Below are positions 54,846 to 63,566 of a stretch of 64,000 nucleotides of DNA, piece by piece. This stretch comes from Jiella flava. GTDB taxonomy: Bacteria; Pseudomonadota; Alphaproteobacteria; Rhizobiales; Rhizobiaceae. A program made the translations under genes and the position numbers. Position 1 is the first letter of the stretch. Each line of letters begins with the position of its first letter. The stretch covers positions 1 to 64,000 of the forward strand of contig NZ_JAFMPP010000014.1 in NCBI RefSeq assembly GCF_017349315.1, in the 5' to 3' direction. The notes under the pieces are model-generated. The model was not told the DNA's origin, made no database searches, and was given only the letters and a program-made list of their open reading frames with translations.

Positions 54846-55355
54846 ATGAAATTGACCATCAACGAGGTCGAGCACGACCTCGATATCGACACGCGCACGT
54901 CTTTGCTCGACGTTTGCCGCGATCATTTGGGCCTCACGGGCTCGAAGAAGGGATGCGACCACGGCCAGTGCGGCGCCTGCACCATGCTGGTCAATGGCCG
55001 CCGCATCAATTCCTGCCTGACACTCGCCGTGATGCACGAGGGCGATGTGATCACCACCATCGAGGGTCTCGGCAATCCGGACGATTTGCATCCGATGCAG
55101 GAGGCGTTCCTCCATCACGACGGCTTTCAATGCGGCTATTGCACGCCGGGGCAGATCGTTTCGGCCGTCGGCATGCTCAGCGAGGTCGCCGACGGCTGGC
55201 CGAGCCACGTCAGCGCCGACGTCAAGAATGGCACCTCGCTGTCTGGCGACGAGATCCGCGAGCGCATGAGCGGCAATATCTGTCGCTGCTCGGCTTATCC
55301 GAACATTGTCGACGCGATCGAGACCGCCAGCGCGAAGATGAAGGAGACGGCATGA
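54846..55355 (+). CDS. Aldehyde oxidoreductase, 2Fe-2S subunit (PaoA/XdhA-like)
   Basis: A 169-residue protein with the plant-type ferredoxin cluster (Cys37, 42, 45, 57) and the second 2Fe-2S domain (Cys96, 99, 146, 148; [10 protein letters not shown], then [11 protein letters not shown]). This is the standard small subunit of xanthine-oxidase-family enzymes. No Tat signal is visible, so the complex probably works in the cytoplasm unless another subunit carries one. Overlaps the FAD subunit gene (ATGA). Confidence 0.95.
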   Translation: MKLTINEVEHDLDIDTRTSLLDVCRDHLGLTGSKKGCDHGQCGACTMLVNGRRINSCLTLAVMHEGDVITTIEGLGNPDDLHPMQEAFLHHDGFQCGYCTPGQIVSAVGMLSEVADGWPSHVSADVKNGTSLSGDEIRERMSGNICRCSAYPNIVDAIETASAKMKETA

Positions 55356-56323
55356 GACCCTTCGAATACACCCGCGCCAGCGATGTCGCCGAAGCCGGCC
55401 GGCTGACCGGCCGCTTCATCGCCGGCGGCACCAACCTCCTCGATCTGATGAAGCTGGAGGTGGAGACGCCGGCCAAACTCGTCGACATCACCCGTCTGCC
55501 GTTGCGCGATATCGAGGCGACCGACGACGGTGGCCTGCGGATCGGGGCTCTTGTCAGCAATTCCGATCTTGCTGCCGACAGCCGGATCCGCAACGACTAC
55601 GAGGTTCTGTCGCGGGCGGTGCTCGCCGGCGCCTCCGGCCAGCTGCGCAACAAGGCGACCACCGGCGGCAATCTTCTCCAGCGCACCCGTTGCGGCTATT
55701 TCTACGAGACCTCGCAGCCCTGCAACAAGCGTGACCCGGGCTCCGGATGCGGCGCGATCGGCGGCTTCAACCGCATTCACGCCATTCTCGGCGTTTCCGA
55801 GCATTGCATTGCGACCCATCCGTCGGACATGGCGGTTGCCATGCGGGCGCTCGACGCCAAGGTCGAGACACAAAAGGCCGATGGCTCGACGCGCATCCTC
55901 GCGCTTGATGATTTCTACCGGCTGCCGGGCGACACGCCCGATGTCGAGAACGCGCTCGAAGCCGGCGAGCTGATCACCGGCGTGCGCTTGCCGAAGCCCG
56001 TTTCCGGGTCGCATCGCTATCGCAAGGTTCGCGACCGCGCATCTTATGCCTTCGCGCTGATATCGGTCGCTGCGGTCGTGCGGATGGACGGTGGTACGAT
56101 CGCCGACGCCCGCCTGGCCCTCGGCGGCATGGCGCCTATGCCCTGGCGCGACACCGCGGTGGAGAAAGCGCTGATCGGCCAGGAGCCGTCGATGGCGACC
56201 TTCGAAAAAGCCGCCGACATCCTCCTCGCCGATGCCAAGGGACAGGGCGAGAACGACTTCAAGATCCCGCTCGCACGGCGCACGTTGAAAGCGGTGCTGG
56301 CCGATGCCACGAAGGGAGCGTAA
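55352..56323 (+). CDS. Aldehyde oxidoreductase, FAD subunit with 4Fe-4S insertion (PaoB-like)
   Basis: A 323-residue FAD-binding protein with [17 protein letters not shown] and the TTGGNLLQ motif. An insertion holds four cysteines (114, 124, 133, 152; motif [20 protein letters not shown]), like the extra 4Fe-4S cluster of E. coli PaoB. This places the complex in the PaoABC group rather than classical xanthine dehydrogenase. Translationally coupled to its neighbours (3 bases to the next gene). Confidence 0.93.
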   Translation: MRPFEYTRASDVAEAGRLTGRFIAGGTNLLDLMKLEVETPAKLVDITRLPLRDIEATDDGGLRIGALVSNSDLAADSRIRNDYEVLSRAVLAGASGQLRNKATTGGNLLQRTRCGYFYETSQPCNKRDPGSGCGAIGGFNRIHAILGVSEHCIATHPSDMAVAMRALDAKVETQKADGSTRILALDDFYRLPGDTPDVENALEAGELITGVRLPKPVSGSHRYRKVRDRASYAFALISVAAVVRMDGGTIADARLALGGMAPMPWRDTAVEKALIGQEPSMATFEKAADILLADAKGQGENDFKIPLARRTLKAVLADATKGA

Positions 56324-56326
56324 TCG

Positions 56327-58558
56327 ATGATGACCAAGCACGTGATGAACGAGCCGATCGGCGAGACCCGCCTTGATCGCAACACTCAAGGTGTGATCGG
56401 CAAGGGCGTCGACCGCTATGAGGGCAAGCTCAAGGTCTCGGGCAAGGCACCCTATGCCTACGAGCATCTGATCGGCGAAGACGTCGCCTATGGCTTCGTG
56501 GTCGTCGGACCGGTCGGCCGGGCGCGGGTGACGACGATCGACGTCGAGCGGGCGCTCGCCGAACCGCGCGTCCTAGCCGTCGTCACCGGCGACGCAATCA
56601 TGCGATCCTCGGCGCAGCCGATGTCACCGGCCGGCCAGACGATGGACGGCGAGATCTTCCATTACAATCAGCCGGTCGCCCTTGTCGTTGCCGAGACCTT
56701 CGAAGCGGCCCGCTCGGCGGCGCGACTGGTCAAGGTCGAATATGAGGCCCAGGACGGGCGCTACGAAATCGAGAGTCGGCGAGGCAGCGGGCGGGCGTCA
56801 GACACAGGTCCGATGGCCGCCGATACGGAGCGTGGCGACTTCGAGAAGGCTTTTGCCGAGGCCGAGGTCCAGTTCGACCAGACCTATCGCACGCCGTCTT
56901 ACCACGCCGCAGCGATGGAGCCACACGCATCCGTCGCCAAATGGGATGGCGACAGGCTGACCGTTTGGTCGTCCTGCCAACTGCTTGAAACCAACATCCA
57001 GCAGATCGCCAATGGCGTCGGCGTGGAGGTTTCGAAGGTCCGCCTGCTCAGCCCCTATATCGGCGGCGGATTCGGCTCCAAGCTCGGCATCGGCCCCGAC
57101 GCCGTTCTCGCCGCCCTCGGCGCCCGCGAGACCGGCCGGCCGGTCAAGCTGGCTTTGACCCGGCAGAACGTTTTCCAGGCGACGTCGCGGCGCGGCGAGA
57201 CGATCCAGCGGGTGCGGATCGGTCTGACCAAGGCGGGCCAGATCACCTGCATCGGCCATGAGACCGAAACACCGAACTCCGAGGGCGAAGGCTTCTTCGA
57301 GCCGTCGGGCATTTCGACCAATTTCCTTTATCCGGGGAAGGATCGGTTGGTGACCCATCGGGTGATCGCCTCCGACGTTCTGATGTGCTCGGCCGTGCGC
57401 GCGCCGGGCGAGGCCACCGGCATGCTCGCCACCGAATGCGCGCTCGACGAACTGGCCGAACAGTTCGGGATCGATCCGGTCGCCTTCCGCCGAATGAACG
57501 AGCCGGAGAAGGACCCGCAGGAGGATGTGCCGTTCTCCTCGCGCAAGCTGCTCGACTGCATTGAGGAAGGCGCCAAGCGGTTCGGCTGGGCGGATCGTCC
57601 GGCCACACCCGGAAGCCGCCGCGAGGGTGAGTGGCTGATCGGCTACGGCATGGCCTCGGCGAGCCGGGCGAATTCGCTGATGGAATCTTCGGCCGAGATC
57701 GCGATGAGCCCCGAGGGCCGGGCGACGGTGAAAACCGCGATGACCGATATCGGGACCGGCACCTATACGATCCTGCAGCAGATCGCCGCGGAGATGTTGG
57801 GCCTGCCTCTCGACCACGTCGATGTTTTGCTCGGCGATACGTCACTGCCGGAATCCTCCGGTTCCGGCGGATCCTGGGGGGCGAATTCGGCCGGCTCCTC
57901 GGTCTATGTCGCCGCCGAGGCGATGATTAAGGAATTCGCCAAGCGCCTCGGCGTCGAGGCCGACGGCTTGACCCTCAAGGATGGCCACGCCATCGCCCAC
58001 AACCGGCAGATCCCGTTCTCCGAGATCCTCAAGGGTGAAACGCTGACGGTAACCGGCAAGATCGAGCCGGGCGACACCGCGGACAAGACCAATCAGGCGA
58101 GCTATGGCGCGCATTTCGCCGAAGTCGCGGTCAACGCGACCACCGGCGAGACCCGCGTGCGACGGCTGCTGATGGTCGGGGCCGCGGGGCGCATTCTCAA
58201 CGAAAAGACCGCCACCTCGCAGTGCTATGGCGGCCAGATCTGGGGCATCGGCTACGCCCTGGAGGAAGCGCTTGTCGTCGATCCGCGTAACGGCCTGATC
58301 GTCAATCACGACCTTGCCGAATATCATGTGCCTGTCCAAGCCGACGTGCCGAAGCTCGATGTCGTGCTGCTCGAAGAGCGCGACCGGTATGCCAGTCCGC
58401 TCGCCGGCAAGGGCATCGGCGAGCTGGCGATCGCCGGCGTCGGCGCGGCGATCAACAACGCCATCTTTAACGCCACCGGTGCGCGCATCCGTTGCTATCC
58501 GGTGACCATGGACAAGCTGCTGCCGCATTTGCCGGACGAGGTCAGCGCCGCCGCCTGA
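56327..58558 (+). CDS. Aldehyde oxidoreductase, molybdenum cofactor subunit (PaoC-like)
   Basis: A 743-residue large subunit. Motifs: N-terminal GVIGKGVDRYEGKLKVSGKA, the molybdopterin loop PYIGGGFGSKLG, SAVRAPGEATGMLATE and the active-site Glu in KGIGELAIAGVGA. The length matches PaoC. PaoC-type enzymes oxidise aldehydes, including aromatic and furan aldehydes, at a molybdenum site. The gene cluster lacks the XdhC/PaoD-type maturation factor. It lies among H4MPT and methylofuran genes; the physiological substrate is an open question. Confidence 0.95.
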   Translation: MMTKHVMNEPIGETRLDRNTQGVIGKGVDRYEGKLKVSGKAPYAYEHLIGEDVAYGFVVVGPVGRARVTTIDVERALAEPRVLAVVTGDAIMRSSAQPMSPAGQTMDGEIFHYNQPVALVVAETFEAARSAARLVKVEYEAQDGRYEIESRRGSGRASDTGPMAADTERGDFEKAFAEAEVQFDQTYRTPSYHAAAMEPHASVAKWDGDRLTVWSSCQLLETNIQQIANGVGVEVSKVRLLSPYIGGGFGSKLGIGPDAVLAALGARETGRPVKLALTRQNVFQATSRRGETIQRVRIGLTKAGQITCIGHETETPNSEGEGFFEPSGISTNFLYPGKDRLVTHRVIASDVLMCSAVRAPGEATGMLATECALDELAEQFGIDPVAFRRMNEPEKDPQEDVPFSSRKLLDCIEEGAKRFGWADRPATPGSRREGEWLIGYGMASASRANSLMESSAEIAMSPEGRATVKTAMTDIGTGTYTILQQIAAEMLGLPLDHVDVLLGDTSLPESSGSGGSWGANSAGSSVYVAAEAMIKEFAKRLGVEADGLTLKDGHAIAHNRQIPFSEILKGETLTVTGKIEPGDTADKTNQASYGAHFAEVAVNATTGETRVRRLLMVGAAGRILNEKTATSQCYGGQIWGIGYALEEALVVDPRNGLIVNHDLAEYHVPVQADVPKLDVVLLEERDRYASPLAGKGIGELAIAGVGAAINNAIFNATGARIRCYPVTMDKLLPHLPDEVSAAA

Positions 58559-58588
58559 TCCGGCATTTGGCCGGGCTGACAAAGACCC

Positions 58589-58617
58589 AAGGGGGCGGCG
58601 CTTGTTGCCGACCCCTT
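58589..58617. terminator. Hairpin between convergent genes
   Basis: AAGGGGGCGGC (58589-58599) and GCCGACCCCTT (58607-58617) form a stem with 10 of 11 pairs and a 7-base loop. It sits exactly between the molybdenum-subunit stop and the next gene's stop on the other strand, fitting a shared terminator. Confidence 0.65.
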
Positions 58618-59667
58618 CTACGCGGCGTTCGCCCCCGTCAGCCGGCTGCCGAGTACGGCCACCGCCGCAGCAGGGGCCGCGCGGCAGGCCGCGTCTCGCA
58701 ACGCCGCGGGGCAGTCGAACAGATCCGGAAAGTCGACGACCCCGCGATCGAGCCGCGCCGCCAGACTTTTCAACATCGGGCGACCGGTGCCGGCGATCAC
58801 CACCGGCGCCGCCGGCGAGACGCTGTGGCGGGACAGAACCTGCATCACCGCGTCATGGATCCTGCGCAGCTGCGCCTCGGCAAAGCCGTCGGCCAGAGCT
58901 GCCCATGCGGCGTCGCTGCCATCTTCGGCGTCGAGGCCGATCATCCGCGCCAGCCGCCGGCGCGAGGCTTCCGGGCTCTTTTCCTGCCCGTCGGCGGTGG
59001 GATAAAGATCGTCGACCTCGTCGAAACCGCCGCGAAGGCGCTGAACGTCGGCCATGGTGGCGAACAGTTCGTTCATCACCGGCACGGGCCGGCCTTTGAA
59101 CGGTAGGTGAGTTGCCACCGCCATCAGCGGCGTGCGGGTATAGCCTTGATAGACCAGCTCACCGGCGATCAGACGGGTGTGGTCGCTGGCCGCGGTGGTG
59201 ACGATCTGCCCGCCGGCGATCGGCAGGATGTCGGTGGTCGTCGAGCCCATGTCGATCACCAGCGCGTCCTCGATCGCCGTCGCTGCCAGCGCTGCTGTGG
59301 CGTGCCAATTGGCCGACGCGATGGCGTCGACATGGGACCGGGCATCGCCGGGGGCCAGAAATCCGGCGGCCCCACCATAAATAAGGATATCGCCCGAGAG
59401 CTTGTCCGCGAACAGCCGCGTGAGCTTCTCGACGCCTTCGCGCCGGGAGGCGAAGACGTCCGACAATTCGCCGGTCATGGTGACGACGTGGCGGCTGACC
59501 GCGCCGGCATCAATCGCCCCGAGGATCGTTTCGAGTCCGTCTTCAAGGTGGCCGAGCCCCTGCCAGATCGGCGTTCGTTCCTGCCAGATCCGCCGGATCG
59601 CGCCGTTCTCGCACAGCGCCGCCTTCAAATGCGCGCCGCCGATGTCCCACCCCAGAATTTTCGTCAT
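58618..59667 (-). CDS. H4MPT-linked C1-transfer pathway protein (hydantoinase/oxoprolinase-like ATPase fold)
   Basis: A 349-residue protein of the actin/hexokinase-like superfamily: N-terminal GWDIGGAHLKAAL phosphate-1-like loop, then ALVIDMGSTTTDILPI as phosphate-2, and VVIAGTGRPMLKS as an adenosine-type loop. It matches the hydantoinase A/oxoprolinase-type protein that occurs with tetrahydromethanopterin genes in methylotrophs. Role likely in cofactor assembly; reaction unknown. Divergent from the HisA-like gene. Confidence 0.88.
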   Translation of the reverse strand: MTKILGWDIGGAHLKAALCENGAIRRIWQERTPIWQGLGHLEDGLETILGAIDAGAVSRHVVTMTGELSDVFASRREGVEKLTRLFADKLSGDILIYGGAAGFLAPGDARSHVDAIASANWHATAALAATAIEDALVIDMGSTTTDILPIAGGQIVTTAASDHTRLIAGELVYQGYTRTPLMAVATHLPFKGRPVPVMNELFATMADVQRLRGGFDEVDDLYPTADGQEKSPEASRRRLARMIGLDAEDGSDAAWAALADGFAEAQLRRIHDAVMQVLSRHSVSPAAPVVIAGTGRPMLKSLAARLDRGVVDFPDLFDCPAALRDAACRAAPAAAVAVLGSRLTGANAA

Positions 59668-59790
59668 AGCCGCTTCGTCTCAGATTGCATGGCGATCGTG
59701 CCGAGGCCTGCACGCGGCCCGCGGGCCTTGGTCGTGTTGCCCCGGTGGGCGTATATGACCATCCAATGTGCTTCGATCTCAAGGTGCAAG

Positions 59791-60537
59791 ATGCAAATCG
59801 TCCCGGTCCTCGACGTCAAAAGCGGTCTTGTGGTGCGGGGTGTGATGGGCGATCGGGCCAATTACCGGCCGATTGAAACGCCGCTCGCACCAAGCGCCGA
59901 GCCGCAGGCGGTGCTTGCGGGGCTGATGGCTCTTGCTCCCTTTCAAACGGTCTATATTGCCGATCTCGACGTGATCGAAGCCGGGGAGGCGTCCGCACAC
60001 GGGCAATCGTCGTCCGGCGTCAGGCGGCGAGGCGAAGCCGATCGCGCCTTGCTCGGCGCGCTTGCCAAGGCCCATCCCTCGGTCGAATTCTGGCTCGATG
60101 CGGGCGTGACCGGCGAAGAGGATGCTTTGACGATCGCTGCTTTGCCGCAGGTTCGTTCGATCGTCGGCAGCGAGTCGATCGACAGCGCCGAGACCGTCCG
60201 TCGGTTGGGCCGGCGAGGCGACGTTGCGCTCTCCCTCGACTTTCGCGGCGCCGATTTCATCGGGCCGCCCGCGATTTTCGAAGATGCGAGCCTGTGGCCC
60301 GACCGGCTGATCGTCATGACGCTGCAAAAGGTCGGCAGCGGCGCCGGCCCGGATTTCGACCTCCTGCGCGCGATCAAGGCACGGGCCGGCGACCGGTGGG
60401 TCTATGCCGCGGGCGGGGTGCGCGGGCCGCAGGATCTGCGCGCGCTCGACGCGATGGGCATGGCCGGTGTGCTGGTCGCCTCGGCGCTGCATGACGGCCG
60501 CATCACCCGCGCCGATCTCGACGCGCTCGCCGGATGA
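59791..60537 (+). CDS. HisA/HisF-like protein of the H4MPT cluster
   Basis: A 248-residue TIM-barrel protein with VPVLDVKSGLVVRGVMGDRA at the start, YIADLDVIEAG, FWLDAGVTGEED and YAAGGVRGPQDLRAL. It is a relative of phosphoribosylformimino isomerase (HisA) that accompanies tetrahydromethanopterin genes in methylotrophs and is probably not the histidine enzyme. ATG 59791 begins the conserved fold directly. A shared 123-base promoter gap separates it from the divergent ATPase-fold gene. Confidence 0.85.
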   Translation: MQIVPVLDVKSGLVVRGVMGDRANYRPIETPLAPSAEPQAVLAGLMALAPFQTVYIADLDVIEAGEASAHGQSSSGVRRRGEADRALLGALAKAHPSVEFWLDAGVTGEEDALTIAALPQVRSIVGSESIDSAETVRRLGRRGDVALSLDFRGADFIGPPAIFEDASLWPDRLIVMTLQKVGSGAGPDFDLLRAIKARAGDRWVYAAGGVRGPQDLRALDAMGMAGVLVASALHDGRITRADLDALAG

Positions 60538-60652
60538 TGCGAGGAGCTGGCGCGCTGCCCGCGCGCTGCCTCCGGCTTGGGGCCCTGGGGCATGGCAGAG
60601 GGACATTTTTTGGGTGTCTCGCTCTGGCGCAATGTGGTATCGCAAGCGCCGC

Positions 60653-60727
<75 letters not shown>

Positions 60728-60919
60728 CCTTCGCATTTGGGTTTGGGCCGAGTCCTCTGCAGCTTCGCATGCGCAGTGTCCGGGTCGATCGTGGGCCCGG
60801 ACCTTGTTCGGTTCGAGCGCCGCCATTCGAGACCTGCCCGCCATTACTTGTGCGCCGTTCTTTTCTTGCAATTGAAAATTGTGGTCTGGCCTGATCTGCA
60901 GAAGACCGTTGCGCGACGA

Positions 60920-61672
60920 TTATGCCGACGCCGGCCGATCCGTCATCATGCCCGCCGGATAGGCAAAGCCCTGACTCTTGGTAAGGGGCGGGGCATAGAC
61001 GCCGCTTTTGGCGGTCTTGAGGCCCAGCGCGACGGCGGCTTCCATCAGCTTCACCGCGGCCGAGACGCCCTCGACCACCGGCACGCCGTGGGCTTGTGAC
61101 AGATCCTCGGCAAAATTTGCCATGCCGGCACAGCCAAGCACGATCGCTTCGGCGCCGTCTTCCTCGATCGCCCGGCCGATCTCCTGCGAAATGCGGGCAT
61201 TCGCCGCGGCGGGATCGGCTTCGAGGGCGAGCACCGGCAGGGCGCTGGCGCGCACGCTGGCGCAAAGTGTCGACAGGCCGGAGCGGGCGAGATTGTCCTC
61301 GATGATCGGGACCGAGACGGGCAGGGTGGTGACGACGGAAAATCGCCGGGCGACCAGCGAGGCCATGCGCGCCGCCGCTTCGCCGATGCCGATCACCGGG
61401 CCTTTCAGGACGGAGCGGGCTGCCTCCAGCCCGGTGTCGTCGAAACACGCGATGACGTGGGCATCGGCCCCGTCCCGCTCGGCTATGGCGAGTGCATGCA
61501 GCAGCCCCGGCACCGCCAGGGCGCCGTCGACATGGCCCTCGATCGAGACCGGGCCGGCGTCGTTCTGGTAGGCGAGGATTTCCGTGCCTCGCGCCGCGAC
61601 CTGTCGCGCCGCAAGCGCGATCGTCTCGGTCATCGACCGGGTCGAGTTCGGATTGACGATCGAGATGCGCAT
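60920..61672 (-). CDS. Aspartate/glutamate/hydantoin racemase-family protein
   Basis: A 250-residue protein starting MRISIVNPNSTRSMTETI, as in HyuE hydantoin racemases. Two catalytic cysteines are likely: IACFDDTGL (first) and VLGCAGMANF (second). GAGGAGG lies just before the ATG. It follows ABC importer permeases on the same strand, so it may process the imported compound; hydantoin, allantoin or an amino acid are candidates but unproven. Confidence 0.85.
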   Translation of the reverse strand: MRISIVNPNSTRSMTETIALAARQVAARGTEILAYQNDAGPVSIEGHVDGALAVPGLLHALAIAERDGADAHVIACFDDTGLEAARSVLKGPVIGIGEAAARMASLVARRFSVVTTLPVSVPIIEDNLARSGLSTLCASVRASALPVLALEADPAAANARISQEIGRAIEEDGAEAIVLGCAGMANFAEDLSQAHGVPVVEGVSAAVKLMEAAVALGLKTAKSGVYAPPLTKSQGFAYPAGMMTDRPASA

Positions 61673-61680
61673 CGACCTCC

Positions 61681-62580
61681 TCAGTCTGGTAGCGAACGGC
61701 GTTGTCGTCGTTTCTGGAGGATGATGAAGGCAGCAAGTGTTGTGAAGATGACCGTGAAGGACACCGCAGTCACCGAGGTGCCGAGCGCATAAATGTCGGG
61801 AGTCGTGACCGTCGTCGTCAGGGCGGCAAGTTCCAGCGGCAGGGTGTTGGTCGAGCCCATGGTCTGGCTGGAGCGGGCGATTTCGTCCCAGGAGAGGGTA
61901 AAGCCGAACAGCGCGATGCCGATCAGGTACGGCGCGATCATCGGTAGCACGACGAAGCGAAAGCTTTGCCAGTTCGAGGCGCCGAGATCGCGGGCGGCTT
62001 CCTCGAAGCTCTTGTCGAGCCGGTTGAACACGGCGAACATGATCAAAAGGCCGAAGGGCAGTGTCCAGGACAGATGCGCGCCAAGTCCGGAGGTGAAGAG
62101 CCCCAGCGAGTTGCCGCGCCGCGAGACCAGCCCGATCGACGAGAGCAGCGGGCGGAACAGATCGTCGATGATACGAAATTCCAGAGCGATGCCGAGCGAG
62201 ACGACGATCGACGGCACGATCAGGCTGGCGATGGCGACGTAGAACAGCGCGGTCGAGCCGGCAAAGCGCTTGCGAAAGGCGAGCCCCGCCAGGACGGAGA
62301 TCACCACGGTCAGCGCCATGACAACCAGGCCGAGGATGAGCGAGCGGGAAAAGGCCGTGCCGATATCGACCGTGCCGCGGCCGCTCCACAGCCGCTCGAA
62401 CCAGTAGAGCGAAACGCCGTTCATCGGGAAGGTGAGGCCGCCATTCGGCCCTTGGAAGGACAAGGTCAGGATCGTCACCACCGGTCCGTAGAGAAACACC
62501 ACGAACAGCGCGAAAAAGGCCGACAGGGCGTAGAAGGAGCGCGGGCGCTTTTCTTCGCGCGGAACCGGTTTTGCCGCCAT
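61681..62580 (-). CDS. ABC transporter permease (PotC-type)
   Basis: A 299-residue inner-membrane protein with six helices and the EAA loop (FEEAARDLGASNWQSFRFVVLP). It is the second permease of a spermidine/putrescine-type importer. It begins 4 bases after the stop of the first permease and ends 8 bases before the racemase start. Substrate not readable from sequence. Confidence 0.93.
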   Translation of the reverse strand: MAAKPVPREEKRPRSFYALSAFFALFVVFLYGPVVTILTLSFQGPNGGLTFPMNGVSLYWFERLWSGRGTVDIGTAFSRSLILGLVVMALTVVISVLAGLAFRKRFAGSTALFYVAIASLIVPSIVVSLGIALEFRIIDDLFRPLLSSIGLVSRRGNSLGLFTSGLGAHLSWTLPFGLLIMFAVFNRLDKSFEEAARDLGASNWQSFRFVVLPMIAPYLIGIALFGFTLSWDEIARSSQTMGSTNTLPLELAALTTTVTTPDIYALGTSVTAVSFTVIFTTLAAFIILQKRRQRRSLPD

Positions 62581-62584
62581 CGCC

Positions 62585-63562
62585 TCAAAGCTCCTTGCGG
62601 ATGTCGACCAGCCGCAGCATGCCCCAGATCGTCACCAGCACCACGGCCAGAAGCACAATGGCGTTGGCGGCGGCGATCGGGAACTGCAGGAAATTGATCT
62701 GGGTCTGGATGGTCTTGCCGACCGAGGCGATCTGCTGGCCGCCCATGATGCCGATGGTCAGATAGTCGCCGGTGACGATGGTGACGACGAAGATCGAGCC
62801 GATCAGGATGCCGGGCTTGACCAGCGGGATGATGACGTTGGTGAGCGTCTGCCAGCCGGAGGCGCCGGCATCGTAAGCCGCCTCGATCAGCGAGCGATCG
62901 ATGCGCATCATCGAGTTGAAGATCGGCACGACCATGAACAGCGTGTAGAGATGAACGAGGGCGAGCGCCACGGCGAAGTCGGAATAAAGCAGCCATTCGA
63001 CCGGCGTGTCGACGATCCCGAGAGAGAGCAGCAGATCGTTGACAAGGCCGTTGCGTCCGAGCAGCGGGATCCAGGAGATCATCCGGATGACATTCGACGT
63101 CCAGAAGGGGATCGTGCAGACCATGAACAGCGCGATCTGCATCGGCAATGTGCGGATGTGGAAGGCGAGGAAATAGGCGACCGTGAAGCCGATCAGCAGC
63201 GTCGTCGCCCAGACGATGGCGACGAATTTCAGCGTCGAGAGATAGGTCGCAAAGGTGGTGCACAGGCCCGGAAACTTGGCGACGCAGCCATAGAAGACGT
63301 CGTGATAATTGCTGAGGACGAAAGCCGGCTCGATCGAATATTCGGTGTAATTCCAGAACGAGACAACCAGCGTCGCGATCAGGGGCAGGACGAAGAAAAG
63401 AAAAAAAACCAGCGCCATCGGCGCCGCCTGGAGATAGGCGACCCATGCCGGTGTCCAGCTGGTGCGCCGCTTGCGGGCGTCACCCGCCGCCGTATCCACC
63501 CCGCTCGTGCGTCGGATGTTGGGGGCCCCGACACGGGTCGGAGCCTCCACGGTGTCACTCAT
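62585..63562 (-). CDS. ABC transporter permease (PotB-type)
   Basis: A 325-residue protein with a hydrophilic start of about 45 residues and six helices. The EAA motif is EAAYDAGASGWQTLTNVIIP. The ATG at 63562 lies just after the binding-protein stop (63567-63569) and is preferred over a TTG at 63577 that overlaps it. Forms the membrane pore with the downstream permease. Confidence 0.92.
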   Translation of the reverse strand: MSDTVEAPTRVGAPNIRRTSGVDTAAGDARKRRTSWTPAWVAYLQAAPMALVFFLFFVLPLIATLVVSFWNYTEYSIEPAFVLSNYHDVFYGCVAKFPGLCTTFATYLSTLKFVAIVWATTLLIGFTVAYFLAFHIRTLPMQIALFMVCTIPFWTSNVIRMISWIPLLGRNGLVNDLLLSLGIVDTPVEWLLYSDFAVALALVHLYTLFMVVPIFNSMMRIDRSLIEAAYDAGASGWQTLTNVIIPLVKPGILIGSIFVVTIVTGDYLTIGIMGGQQIASVGKTIQTQINFLQFPIAAANAIVLLAVVLVTIWGMLRLVDIRKEL

Positions 63563-63566
63563 CAGC

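Noticed and set aside
59791-60537. HisA of histidine biosynthesis
   Set aside because: The fold matches, but there are no his genes around and the neighbours are H4MPT-linked; the divergent sequence fits the C1-cluster relative.
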